From positions 620,001-684,000 of the forward strand of contig JAWZYV010013163.1 of NCBI GenBank assembly GCA_038373885.1: a stretch of 64,000 nt of DNA, written 5' to 3'. The translations under genes were made by a program, and so were the position numbers. This stretch comes from Cheiracanthium punctorium. Lineage: Eukaryota; Arthropoda; Arachnida; Araneae; Cheiracanthiidae. Numbering within the stretch: position 1 is the stretch's first letter; each line of letters starts with the position of its first letter. Below, one piece after another: positions 35,558 to 46,048 of this stretch. Under the pieces are notes generated by a model. It saw only the letters and a program-made list of their open reading frames with translations. It did no database searches and had not been told where the DNA came from.

Positions 35558-36222
35558 GAAAATCGAAAAAAGTTCTTTCATGTATATGATCCTTTATTTA
35601 CAAAAATAATTTATTTACATGCAAGAAATTTTGTGTATCTGTTTATATTAAGGTCTTCAAAATTTTCTAAGTTAATTACGAAGAATTAATTTATTCACCA
35701 ATTAACAGAAACTATTTTTCATATTTGGTTCACTTTTTGCAGCCTAACACACATGAAAATCTTTTTACAGACTCAATATTTTTTTCATGTACACGCATAA
35801 TGCATAATTAAAATGACCTATTTTTATGTGAATTTACATACCTATCTACAGAGAAATAATGATTAATTATTTTTCTAGCTAATTAACAAATTAAATCTTT
35901 TGTAAATTAAAAATTTATATAACGGCGGGTATAAAAATAGGTCATTTTACTTATGCTTTATCAGAGTGTATGTGAAAAAAATATTGAATCTGTAAAATGG
36001 TTTTTATGTGTGTTAGACTGCTCGCAGTGAACCATATATAGAAAACAGTTTCCCTTAATCTTTTAATTAATTTAAATTAACTAATAAAGTTGAAAAAAAT
36101 TTTTGAAGGCATTAATGTATACCGAAAAGACCATTGTATTGATATGAAAAATTTCTTAAATGTAGCTAAATTATTTATGTAAATATGGAATCATATACAT
36201 GAAAGCACTTTTTTCGATTTTC
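35558..36222. mobile_element. Foldback-type inverted repeat element
   Basis: Two arms of 270 and 291 bp (35558-35827 and 35932-36222) are reverse complements at roughly three quarters identity, around a 104-bp AT-rich spacer. Matching landmarks: GAAAATCGAAAAAAGT and its complement at the outer ends, TTTCATGTATATGAT, TGGTTCACT, CTAACACACATxAAAA, TACAGAxTCAATATTTTTTT, and AAAATGACCTATTTTTAT at the inner ends. No open frame is seen. It is a long-TIR or foldback element, or an old inverted duplication; the target duplication is not visible. Confidence 0.75.
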
Positions 36223-36379
36223 ATCTCTTTTAAAGGATACAAAATCCCTTAAAATCGAAACGCAAAAACAATTTCCCGCGACCATGTAAAATATATTCTC
36301 ACCGCCTATACCTGAACATGTCTCACCATTAACAATATCCAAGATAAAACACGAATAAAATAAATGCGCATAAGGAACA

Positions 36380-36865
36380 ACGAATTGAGAACTTCCGAAA
36401 TTTAATTCTTTGAAAGCTAAATAACAAAAAACCTCGAGACATCGGAAAGCGAAGACGTTACGTCATTCCAACCATCTTGAATGAGAGGAAACAGGACATC
36501 AGGGGAAAAGAGCAATTTTTCTGTTCTTTAATGTGGGGGATGGGGAGAATTTCGTGTCACAAGCGTTGTGGCATAAACATTTCTCAAATTCCTTTTCATC
36601 GCTCAGGAGTCTCTCTCACTCGGAGGTGGTGCTAAACTGATTTTTAGGGAACACTTTTATGTCGCGCTTTTGACGCATATCAATATAAACATATTTGAGC
36701 GAAGTTAATGCATTCTGCTCTGTCCTCGGGGCGCGGAGGTGTGCAATTAAAAAGAGATAAAGCCGTTGCCTCGACGGGAGGTGGTGTTACGAGTGCTAAA
36801 AAAAGTGTTTAAAATGTCTTCTTTACCTTCTAAATATCATATTCTTAGAGTGTAGAAAACGCATG
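36380..36865 (-). repeat. Repeat J, copy 2
   Basis: Aligns with 31950-32460 throughout in the same orientation: CGAAATTTAATTCTTTGAAA, CATAAACATTTCTCAAATTC, TTTATGTCGCGCTTTTGACG, AATTAAAAAGAGATAAAGCC, TTTAAAATGTCTT. Confidence 0.75.
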
Positions 36866-37415
36866 GATGTTCCATATGTTTAAAGAATCTTTAGACGTTA
36901 GTTTAAGTGATGGTTACAGGAAAAGGATTTATCGGTCTACTTTGAATATTCAGTAAGGCTGTGTTTTCTAGTGCTAGAAAACGTACAAAAATACAAACTA
37001 TATTTTTGTACAATTTATACTGAATTTTTTTTTAACGCCAGCTGTTTTGAGTATTTTTTAATACACACCGTGTTCGTTCTAGTTAAAAGTAAAAAAAAAA
37101 AGAAGTGCAAAGTTGCACATATAAAAACTGAAAATATTTATGTGTGTTATTTCAAAATTTCTTATTTATTTTTACCTTTAAACTGGACTTTTTTTTTCTG
37201 TGTGTTCTTATTACTGAAAAAGATACTTCATCTGTATGTTTAAATTCTACTTCTGTCATGAGTTTTCATTTAACTTATACAAAATAGTAACTACCGCCTG
37301 GAAGAGTCTCGATGCATCGTTTCTGTTCTCAGATTTTTGACAAATAATGCTTTCGCATAAATTATATTTTAAATATAAAAGATAAATCCTCGAAACAACG
37401 ATCGAAAAAACGAAA

Positions 37416-37502
37416 GTGTTTGGAGTATCCTCGAAAGGATCCTCGAAAGTGTTTGGAGTATCTCTCCAAGACCAATGTGTTTGGAGTATCTCTCCAAACA
37501 AG
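37416..37502. repeat. Three-unit tandem repeat
   Basis: GTGTTTGGAGTATC starts at 37416, 37449 and 37477, each followed by CTCxxxA. Units are 33 and 28 bp apart. The repeated DTPNTF peptide in one minus frame is a by-product. Confidence 0.8.
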
Positions 37503-37626
37503 ATTTATTAAGATGGCGAACCAACTGGTCGCTGGAGGCGGCTACTACGAATTGAATGGTATGACTTAGTGAACGCAGTCGGTAACGTGAAAATTTAGAT
37601 GACATTACTAGTTTCTATTTGTTCTA

Positions 37627-37661
37627 TTGTCCGGTTATTATTATTATTATTATTATTATTG
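37627..37661. repeat. (TTA)n microsatellite
   Basis: Tandem TTA units followed by T-rich DNA to about 37720. Confidence 0.85.
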
Positions 37662-37845
37662 TATTTTTTGTTGGTTGTTATATTTTTATTATTTTTGTTA
37701 TTATTTTTTAACTCTTATTTAACTCACACTGCTGGTATGTGTTTTCTGTTCAGGGTCATATATTGTACTCAGTTTTTTTCAAACTTCCCAATCTCTAATT
37801 AAATTGACTGTAATCAAGAACTGATAATACAATAATATTGATAAT

Positions 37846-37960
37846 GATAAAATATATAAAAACTTTGTGAAAAAAACATACATAAAATGTTGCTTATGAG
37901 ATGTTACGATCGTTTCGACCAAAAAATTCTTTCGGTCTTCGTCAGATAAGCCCTACGACT
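37846..37960 (-). ncRNA. Hammerhead-ribozyme-like element, copy 1
   Basis: On the minus strand 37939-37945 reads CUGACGA and 37913-37916 reads GAAA. Between them an 8-bp stem II forms (GACCGAAA with UUUUGGUC, one G.U pair) around a 5-nt loop. After GAAA comes ACG-AU-CGU (stem III if one counts the A of GAAA) and then A, a permitted NUH site. Stem I next to the core is poor here, but GCUUAU upstream can pair with AUAAGC downstream. One extra A lies between CUGACGA and stem II, which the canonical fold lacks. The copy at 46625-46740 shares the core and about 75 bp of flank. Penelope-like elements are known carriers of such motifs (family knowledge). Confidence 0.5.
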
Positions 37961-38103
37961 CACTGAGTTGAGGGAACTGAGTTATTTTATCTTTTAGCAC
38001 CAGCATTTTGAGTTTGTTTTTCTTTTTTTTTCTTTCTTTTTTTTTTCGCAATATTGATAATGGTCTGTATAACTCTTACAGGAGTACGCAAAAGAATTTT
38101 TAA

Positions 38104-38255
38104 AAAGAGGGGGAGGGGTTCAAAAAGTAAGGTAACCTGCTATTAACCAGAAAGTTTATTCGCGGAATCCAAGCAATACACAAATATAGTAAGGCATTTG
38201 TTACACACTATTTTTGATCATAACCTCCATGGGCATCAAATCTTTTGTAATGAAT
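38104..38255 (-). mobile_element. mariner-like 3'-end fragment
   Basis: Minus-strand reading gives KRFDAHGGYDQK then a stop, like the C-terminal end of mariner transposases. It is followed by noncoding DNA and an end reading GGTTACCTTACTTTTTGAAC. Only this terminal piece is present, and no second TIR is seen. Confidence 0.4.
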
Positions 38256-38291
38256 ATGATAAACTTTCAAATTACCTTGAAAGTTTATCAT
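38256..38291. repeat. Perfect inverted repeat (15-bp arms)
   Basis: ATGATAAACTTTCAA, 6-nt loop, TTGAAAGTTTATCAT. Confidence 0.9.
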
Positions 38292-38519
38292 TTTCAAGCC
38301 TATTGTTTACTTTTAGACATTTATTTATTTTTTTTAAACTTTCAAAATTGTAAAAAAAGAAAGTATTAAATATATGTATATATGGTCAAATGTTACTAAG
38401 AACAATATTGTGAGCTATTGTAAAACATTGTAAACTAACTGCTTTAATATTGTATAACACTGATGTATTTTACCAATTGTAATCCAAAAATTGTGCTGTA
38501 AAAAAATAAAAATGGGGGA

Positions 38520-38789
38520 AACCGCTGCTTGCTGGACCTGAGCCTGCGGCTAGGGTTCTTTAAGTGGTTGCTGAACCACTTAATGACGGCATCTCGACAT
38601 GCGGCATCTGTTGTCTATGACGTGCTGCAGCTGCTTTTTGTAAAGGGAACGCTTCATCGGAAGCACTTTAGTCAATTACATGACATCCAGTGGCTATTTG
38701 AACCTGTCGTGTTACGAACCCTGCACCTCCTGATTCATTGGCGATTACGCCAGACATTGTACCATGCTTGTCTTGCTACAAACTCTTGA
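38520..38789 (+). other. GC-normal island with 86-codon open frame, unidentified
   Basis: This 270-bp patch is much richer in GC than its surroundings, with abrupt edges near 38518 and 38795. The plus strand has an open frame from 38529 to 38789 rich in Leu and His that I do not recognise. The minus strand begins QEFVARQAWYNVWRNRQ and then stops; later minus segments read DAVIKWFSNHLKNPSRR. It could be a decayed transposase or gene exon on the minus strand with the plus frame a shadow. An AATAAA lies just upstream near 38504. Confidence 0.3.
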
Positions 38790-38799
38790 AAAATCGAAG

Positions 38800-39365
38800 T
38801 AGTTTCAAATATTATTTTCAAAAATTGAAATCTTAGTGACCTAAATGATAAATGAAGGAAAAATACTAATAAATATAAATTAAATTTCTGAAAATGTTTT
38901 TTTTTTTTTATTTTATCTCTTTTAAATATTATTTTCAAAAAGTCTTATATAGCTATTCATTTAAGTATTCTGCCAGTTTCGATTCGTTACACAGAAGTAT
39001 ATTTTCAAATTCGTAAATTTCAACAATTTAATAAGCTATTGCACAAATTAAATTTTCGGTAATTTTTCTTTTTCCAGAAGTTATTTTCTAAAAGCCAGAG
39101 CAGTTTTTCTGATTTTTTATTTTCACCTTTTTATGTATTATTATTTATTCATAAAAACGGCTAGTATGCTTGAGTGTAACCATACTAGCAGACACTCAAG
39201 CTATGCTAGTATGTTTACACTCTTGATTTTCTTTTTACTTTCCGAACATGTACCATGTAAGGAAAGTATTGTAATCATGAAAAAATTCGACTTCGAGATT
39301 TTGGTGTATTTACACGTTTTGAGGTCTTCTGAATTCATTTATGCTATTTTTACGAGATGTATGTA

Positions 39366-39417
<52 letters not shown>

Positions 39418-40087
39418 TGTGTATGTGAGTGAACACGATAGCTCCTAAACGGGGCATTCGATTGAGCTCAAATTGGGTATGTATGTTATAAACCACCATC
39501 GTAAGAGCGGTATTGATTTTGATGTCTATAGGACTTATAGTTTTTCTACAGGGCTACGACAAAGATTTCTTTTACGTTATGGCCTATGGGGGGAAATTAT
39601 TGAAAGTGCGCTAGCGTTTAAACGACGCATTCGATTGAGCTTCAGTTTGGTACATATAATTGAATTATTCATCGATTAAAATTCATTTAAATGCTTTGCA
39701 ATGATCTTAATTGTAAGTGTTCGGAAAGTCGAGTGGAGTCACTCCAGATTTTTTTTTTTTTTTTTTGCTGTTAAAAACAAATCTATAAAATACAATATCT
39801 TTATGGAATTTGATACATTACACATACTGCATAGGTGCCTTCTCAAATACATAAATTTTAATAATTTATTTTCTTTCAATTTAATTTAAGGAAATGCTTT
39901 TAAGTTTTCCTTAAAAAAAATCATCATTTCTCATTATTTTAACACAAATGACTCGTTAAAATGTATAATTATCGAGTCAGATTTAAAAATCACAGAAATG
40001 TTCACTTTTAGTTGTCGTGAACATGTATATGGGATTTGTTTCCTTGGCTCGAGTCTCGCTTATAAATCCTCATCAGAAGGACAACAC
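38800..40087. other. No gene recognised
   Basis: Contains an imperfect hairpin (CTAGTATGCTTGAGTGT near 39163 against ACACTCAAGCTATGCTAG near 39194) and a T run near 39751-39766. No coding sequence is supported. Confidence 0.5.
39366..39424. repeat. (GT)n microsatellite
   Basis: About 25 GT units in a row, flanked by TATG/TTTG variants. The Cys/Val-rich end of a 99-codon frame is a shadow of it. Confidence 0.9.
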
Positions 40088-40277
40088 AAGGGGGGGGGAG
40101 GTGCCCTCCGTGGGGGTCTTTCTAAGAGGTCCTAACCCGTATTTATGCTAAGTTTGGGAGAAAACCACGGAAAACTCCGAACGGTTTGGTAGACGGACGC
40201 GCGATGGGACCCGAGACCTTCACACTTCGTCCGTCTACAATTTCCAGTGATATAACCCCTGTGCCATGGTGAGGCCT
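40088..40277 (-). repeat. SINE family B, near full-length copy
   Basis: On the minus strand TGAGGCCTCACCATGGCACA with an A-box-like TGGCACAGGGG opens the copy. GGTCTCGGGTCCCATCGCGC, GTTTTCCGTGGTTTTCTCCC and GGTTAGGACCTCTTAGAAAG follow in the same order as 6716-6900. Confidence 0.75.
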
Positions 40278-40299
40278 CACTTTTAGTTCTACGAATCAA

Positions 40300-40440
40300 C
40301 AGTCATTTGTGACTTCACTTCGTATCTAGTCACAAAGAAGCGGCGAAGTAAAGTCACTTCACTTACTGGTCACGTTGTGACAATTTTGTGACACCCGGTG
40401 AACATTGTGACTCTCTGTGACGTCACAGCTACTGTTTAGC
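40300..40440. repeat. Cluster of GTGAC/TCACxxTGTGAC motifs
   Basis: Many GTGAC and GTCAC words with short spacing (GTCACTTCACTTACTGGTCA, GTGACGTCACAG at the end). A second cluster lies at 51250-51610. They may be one diverged satellite-like repeat or a transposon end. Confidence 0.5.
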
Positions 40441-40914
40441 GACTATCTCTCCTATTAATCAGACGATGGGTTTTCCGGATCATCTGATCTCTAAAGCTGT
40501 GGTCCCTGGCGCACTCGCATAGAATTCTCATTAACTAAATTCCCGCCAAAGCATCGCTATTAACAACAGAAATAATCTCGAAGCTTCACTCAAACCTCAT
40601 CTTCGAGACAGACGTCATGATCTTCATTACCAGTCAACGCATGCTGACGTCATTTCAGTTTTAAAAGCGAGTTTTGTGTGAACGTCCAATCTGTTTCATA
40701 CTCGAAATATTATGTAGTTGCACAGAGAGACACGAAACTTTTCTTCAATTTATTTTTCTTCTTAAATGACTATTACCTGTCTTCCCCCGCTCTCCAGTTA
40801 TGTTTTGAATTCCACGACTATAACTGTTTTAGTTGTGATGACACTTAAATATAATTCTTTATCTGTCAATAATATCTCGTATTTTACCATAACGTATTAT
40901 ACACACCTGTGTGT

Positions 40915-41160
40915 GTGTGTAGCATTAAACGGCTACGGGAATATTACTGTCGTGCGCCGGTGGAGGCGAGGCTGCTTGAGACCCATTCTCGGCGTTGCGT
41001 ATTAGGCGAGGCGGCTCGGGACTCTGGCTTAGAGCCGTTATTGTGGGGATCCTGGCCGGTCTTCGCTGGTCGGCAAACGCTGGAGCCAGCTGTGAAAATC
41101 CTTGGGCCGTCGGTGGCTATGGCCGTCGGACAGCTATGGCCGTCGGTGCAAGAATGAGTC
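40915..41160. other. GC-rich island with short tandem repeat
   Basis: GC-rich against AT-rich flanks. GGCCGTCGG recurs three times at about 17-bp spacing near 41107-41150. Three overlapping plus-strand frames (76-82 codons) are not recognisable and look composition-driven. Confidence 0.45.
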
Positions 41161-41659
41161 GAACTGTCATTACATTATTTTATTGGGTGATTCGATACAT
41201 CTTTCCTTAGCAGTTGCGGTCACGCGAAAAAGTCGTTGCTGGGCTGCATCATCCCCTTTTATTAAATTTTGAGGTCGTGTCACATGAACCATGCACGTTG
41301 CAATTATTGGCCGATCCTAGAATCTTGGCAGCGGTTTTTCAAGATTTGTTATGGCTTTTAAGACGCCAGACTGACTGGACGCGGGGACTGTCTACAAAAT
41401 TACAAAGGAATTGCAAGGGACCGTGTAGTAATTGCAGCTTTTGAAAGAAGATTCCTTTGTTCCAATTGAATTAAAACTGTGTAGTTCTAGAAATGTGGGG
41501 TTTTAGAGGGCTTTTGATTTGTAATGTTATATATACATACATAAAACCTACTTTTAAGCTACTTTTATATTTTCTTTTAACTGTTACATACATAAATAGT
41601 TACTAATACCTCAAAAGTCTTTAAATAGACCTATGAAACATACATTTTAAACACTCTAC

Positions 41660-41775
41660 AAAAAGGCCCCCGACCAAGGCATCACCCCTCCGGTTGTCAG
41701 ATTACCTCCGTGTAGGTTTGCCTTGATACATAACACACAACGCACAAACACTCGCCACACATACACACAAATATC
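41660..41775 (+). repeat. SINE family B tail-like fragment
   Basis: CGACCAAGGCATCACCCCTC followed by a CACA-rich tail resembles the 3' end of 6716-6969 (CCAAGGCACCCCCCTTGG then CA repeats). Confidence 0.3.
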
Positions 41776-41804
41776 ATATTTCTGAGCACAGGAAATCTTT
41801 TTAA

Positions 41805-41895
41805 AAGCTATACATGCGCAAGCGTTGTACTGTCCAATGGCATTTAACGTTAGCGTTATTGTGAAGGAAACCGCTATGCAAAAACTCCCTAATGA
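41805..41895 (+). repeat. Repeat K, copy 2
   Basis: CGCTATGCAAAAACTCCCTA at the right end and upstream CATGCGCA and GTTAGCG blocks match 14500-14696. It abuts repeat J copy 3, whose 5' part it seems to have replaced. Confidence 0.5.
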
Positions 41896-42500
41896 CTTTA
41901 TATCTTTTTAATTACGCATCTCCGTGTCTTAAGGAGAGAAAGGAGGAAAATGTATTAAATTCCAACACCTCGAATATTTTACACTGATACGTGTTAAAAG
42001 CGCAGCATAAAATAGTCCAATAAAAATCATTTTAACTATCCTTGAACCACCTCTGAGTGAGAAAGATTTAGGAGTGACGGAAAGGAATTTGAGAAATGTT
42101 AATGTCATAACGCTCGTGGATGTAAAATTCCCGTCTCCGCATAAAAGAACGCAAAAATTGTCTCTCTTCCCTTGATATTCTTGTTTGTTTCCTCCAACAT
42201 GATTAAAATGACACAAAAGTTTCACTTTCTGACTTCAGACTGGTATTACGTAACTTTCGAAGAAATAAATTTCACAAGTGTAAAAAAAGTCGTTGTTTAA
42301 TATTACTTGTTTTCTTTCTTTTTTATGTTTTGGGTGAATTACGAGATATATTCTATTCTGTATGTGTTCTATTTGTTGTCTATATTGATGTATTAAAAAT
42401 AAACACCTGATACATTCGGAGTTTGTTTCTCTGCTGGAAATTTGTGATCATAAATTGCACACTTAATCTGCTCGTTATCATTTTACGTGATTTGTAAACA
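41895..42500 (+). repeat. Repeat J, copy 3
   Basis: TTTTTAATTACGCATCTCCG, CTCGAATATTTTACACTGAT, GGAAAGGAATTTGAGAAATG, TTCTATTTGTTGTC and ACCTGATACATTCGG align with 43370-43930 in order. The matching frame has stops. Confidence 0.7.
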
Positions 42501-43324
42501 ACGTGCAAGGGCATTTCGACAAAGAAAGGTGGAATTATCAGGGAGATGCCAATAGCGAGACATTTTGAATCCATTCGCTTGAAAACACTGCTTGGTAGCC
42601 TCTGGTAAAATTACGACTTGTTGGTAGATAGATGTTGTTGAAAGCTATATCACGAATGCATAGTTGGTAGGCAGTTCAGTTCCTTCCTCCGGCTTCATCG
42701 CTTTACATTGCGAAAGCTAGTTCTGGCATATCCCTATTTTACATACTCCTTGATTTCAACAATAAGTTGCAGCACGTGAAAGAAACAGAGAACAATTGTT
42801 TTAACCCTTTAGATCCTATCGTTGCGAAAAACGTAAAGGCAATGATTTCAAATCTTGCCCATCGTGGCGTCCAGACAGGAGTCGTTGGGATGAATTGATT
42901 GGCCATTTCCAAAACCTGCCTCAAAGGAATTCACCTCAACAAAGGGCCGAAGTATAGAACCATTTTATAATGGGACACGCAGGAGACCTACTTTTCCGCT
43001 ATGAATGGGCAAAATAATTAACAACCAAGCTCATAATCGTAGAGAGTGGGTGCGTTAACCAATGTGCAATCTAGGGCAGCCATCTCTAAGATTGCAGTGC
43101 AAGTGCAAATATGATAGTGTAAGAAAGCGTTTTAAATAGCATTCGTTTTTCCCGATTAATCTTTTTACTTTTTCTAACGTCGGAAAAGCATTGCAACTGA
43201 AAATGTAAGTAGATTAGACCTGTAATAGGTTATTTTTAATAATTAATTCTGTCTGAAAAGCTTTCAAGAATATGGAACAAACAGGCAAATTTACACACTG
43301 CGAATATTATACTTCTGTTTGCCA
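42501..43324. other. No gene recognised
   Basis: Lies between two same-strand copies of repeat J. One TTAACCCTTTAGATCCTATC string (42801) recalls a piggyBac end but has no partner. Confidence 0.45.
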
Positions 43325-43990
43325 TTGACCTTTTTAAAACAGTTTTTAGCATTCAACAGACAAGCGATGGCTTTATCTCTTTTTAATTAAACACCTACGT
43401 ACTCCAAGGACAGAGGATAATGTATCACATTCCGGCTTCTCGAATATTTTATACTGACATGTGTCAAAAGTGCGACATAATTTAATAAAGTTCCATAAAC
43501 ATCGTTTTAACTATCCTTGCACTACCTCTCAGAGAGAGAGCGGTGAAAAGGAATTTGAGAAATGTTTATGTCACAACGCCTGTGACGCAAAATTCCCGCC
43601 CACCCGTAAGCGCGAAAGAACAGAAAAGTTGTCTCTTTCCCAGACATCCTCCTTTCCTCCCACTGAAGATGGTAAAAATGACAGAGAAAAGTTAACTTTC
43701 CGATGTCGGGCCGACTTGCCGTTATTTAGCTTTCAAAGAATTGAATTTCAGAATCTCTCGAAATTGTTCTTTTTATGCGCCATTTTTATTTGTGATTATG
43801 GGCGGGGTGTTAAAATGGCGAGACTCATTCTGACGGTAAGATGATATTCTATACGTGTTCGATTTGTTGTTTTAGTGACGACATTAAGATTTGAATGAAA
43901 GAAAGAGAACCTGATATATTCGACGTTATTGTTGCTTGCGTCAAACGATCGGCCATAAATTCTGCCTTTGATCTGCGTAGTTTCGTTTAT
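43325..43990 (+). repeat. Repeat J, copy 4 (longest)
   Basis: Shares all landmarks of the family, including TTTTTAGCATTCAACAG, TGGCTTTATCTCTTTTTAAT, GTGTCAAAAGTGCGACATAA, AAAAGGAATTTGAGAAATGT, TCACAACGCCTGTGACGCAA and TAGCTTTCAAAGAATTGAAT. A 127-codon frame (43461-43844) runs through it, but in a different phase from the open frame of copy 1. So shared coding is not supported. Confidence 0.75.
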
Positions 43991-44302
43991 TTTTTGCGAA
44001 CAGTAAAATGCAATATGGAGTGGTGTATATCGTCCTTGCGGCATGTGCGATTTGTTTATTGATAAATGGCAGTAAATGTGAAGATATTTAGTATTTCACA
44101 ATATATCCCAAATCACATTGTTCCTATGCGTGAATGTAATATACTACGTTATTTTATGTATTTTTTATGAATGACATAAAAGAGAGAGATTCAATATATA
44201 TTTCAGTCAAGTACTTGGTTAAATTTTTATGGTAAAGGATTTTTTTGTTTTGTATTTCTGTGTTGCTTAACTTATTTTTATTGCATGAGATGCGATAGAA
44301 TG

Positions 44303-44339
44303 ATCATGTTTCTCATGCGCACATCATGAGAAACATGAT
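44303..44339. repeat. Perfect inverted repeat (15-bp arms)
   Basis: ATCATGTTTCTCATG, 7-nt loop, CATGAGAAACATGAT. Confidence 0.9.
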
Positions 44340-45220
44340 ATCGGCAATCTGTCTTTGAATGAAAATATAGCTGCAAGATTGACGTTTAAATCCAGTGATG
44401 AAAGGGCGATTAAAGAGAAAAAAGAAATTAATGTAAAAAATCCTATTTTACTACAATAAGATGGATGTATATGTCAATCTTTTAACTAACCGCCTCCCCC
44501 CCCCCCGCCACCGACAAACTAGCCGCCCCCACCCACCCCACCCCGACAAACTTGCATTAATCCGCTACTACAGTACACAAAGAGAAATGCAACTCTCAAA
44601 ATATAAACATTTGTTCTAAACCATTTGCAAGAAACATGTAAGTCGTCATGATTTTTCAAGTGCATTCAAAGAGAGTTTATTAAGACAATGAGATATTTTA
44701 ATACAATTTTATAGCGATGACAGCAAAATAAAAGTGTTGCCTACTTTAAATAAAAACCACTTTAAATTACTCTACCGTCTTCGATTCCAAAAGAATAAAT
44801 TATTGATAGTATATGTTAAGGCTACTAGGCATAGGAGCTGGTACAAGCCACCATTCATGCACCAGAGTAGTGCCAGTATACCCGTAAATTCTACCGTTAA
44901 AAATTAAATTTCCGCTTCTTTAATTGACAAAACTTACTATTTTTTATTTACTAAATATTTTTTCAATATCAAATACCTCTCGTTATATCCAAAAATATAA
45001 CAAAATATTTAAATTTCATGGAGATAATTCTGAAAGTCTTCTGTTACGGCTTCGCCCCCTTTGTTGGTTTTGCTTTGCTTTAGTACAGAAATCGAGTGTT
45101 TGGCATTGTTACTTAGAATACATCTTATTTTTATATTGCCATTATCTAGTTATAACAAAAACAAACTTAAAATTTTCTTAAACTGGTCTCAAAACATATG
45201 ATTAAATGGTCACAACGCTG
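44340..45220. other. No gene recognised
   Basis: Holds a C-rich strip (44492-44545, CCGCCTCCCCCCCCC and relatives) in otherwise AT-rich DNA. No coding sequence is supported. Confidence 0.5.
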
Positions 45221-45227
45221 AAAAAGT

Positions 45228-45420
45228 GCAGCCGTTGCCATCGATCTATTTCACTACAACAACATGGCAGTCCAATGAATCGACCACCATGGCATCCTGA
45301 CACAATTAACTTTGCGGCCGCACAGCCAGCAGTGCAAGAAAGCGTCTTTAACTCCGTGGCGCGAGATGACCGATTCGATGGACCGCCATGGTTTTGGTAG
45401 TTAAATGGATCGATGGCAAC
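45228..45420. mobile_element. Long-TIR MITE (family D), copy 2
   Basis: Left GCAGCCGTTGCCATCGATCT and reverse-complemented right GTTGCCATCGATCCATTTAA, both continuing towards ACTAC. Inner GTGGCGCGAGATGACCGATTC matches the 7401-7544 copy. This copy is about 50 bp longer, with a GCGGCCGCACAGCCAGCAG insert. Confidence 0.7.
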
Positions 45421-45834
45421 AGATTAACTTCTTCAATGTTGGACAGACTATTCAGTAGGTCTACGCTGATGTGAAAATTCTTGCGTTTCCAAGGTTTAAA
45501 AATTCCATAATAAGCGTTTTAAAGTAAGGTAGGATGTTGACGAAGTGTATCCGTACTCAAAAATGGAGCCTTCTACAGGCCTGTAGTTCTAGGGGCTCTA
45601 GTGAGTGTAAGTCAGTGAGAGTCATTTCTCTTGTACGTGTTTGAAAAGTTAAATTCAGTTATGAATAAAGGCAGCTATTAATACGGCGTATTGAAAAAGA
45701 GACACATTATTTTACAGGTTGAGCATAACAAGTTGTGCTAGAGAAATGTTTGCCCTCTAATTGTTACGTAAAGCTAGTCGTTCACAATCCAATTCATCGA
45801 ATAAGCCATTTGCATGATAAAGTTATAATGGAAT

Positions 45835-45857
45835 ATTATTATTATTATTATTATTTC
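45835..45857. repeat. (ATT)n microsatellite
   Basis: Tandem ATT units. Confidence 0.85.
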
Positions 45858-46048
45858 CCAAGAATCGGGATTTTGTTTTAAATCACTGACTTGCTGTGAA
45901 AAAGCGGTGGACCACTCATATCTCTGGCAGTTCATCGTTAGAATCGAATGGATGAGCAGATTACCAAACGATAAACTACAAGGAGAGGAGAAAGCCTACC
46001 TTTTGTTTGCAAGTCAGTAATTTCTGGCAAAATCCTCTCATTCCAGAG

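Noticed and set aside
37599..37802. Hydrophobic 67-codon frame as a membrane protein
   Set aside because: It translates the (TTA)n microsatellite and flanking T-rich DNA.
39366..39432. Cys/Val-rich end of a 99-codon frame as a cysteine-rich peptide
   Set aside because: It is only the translation of the GT microsatellite.
43461..43844. 127-codon frame as a gene
   Set aside because: It lies in repeat J in a different phase from the open frame of copy 1, and the other copies have stops.
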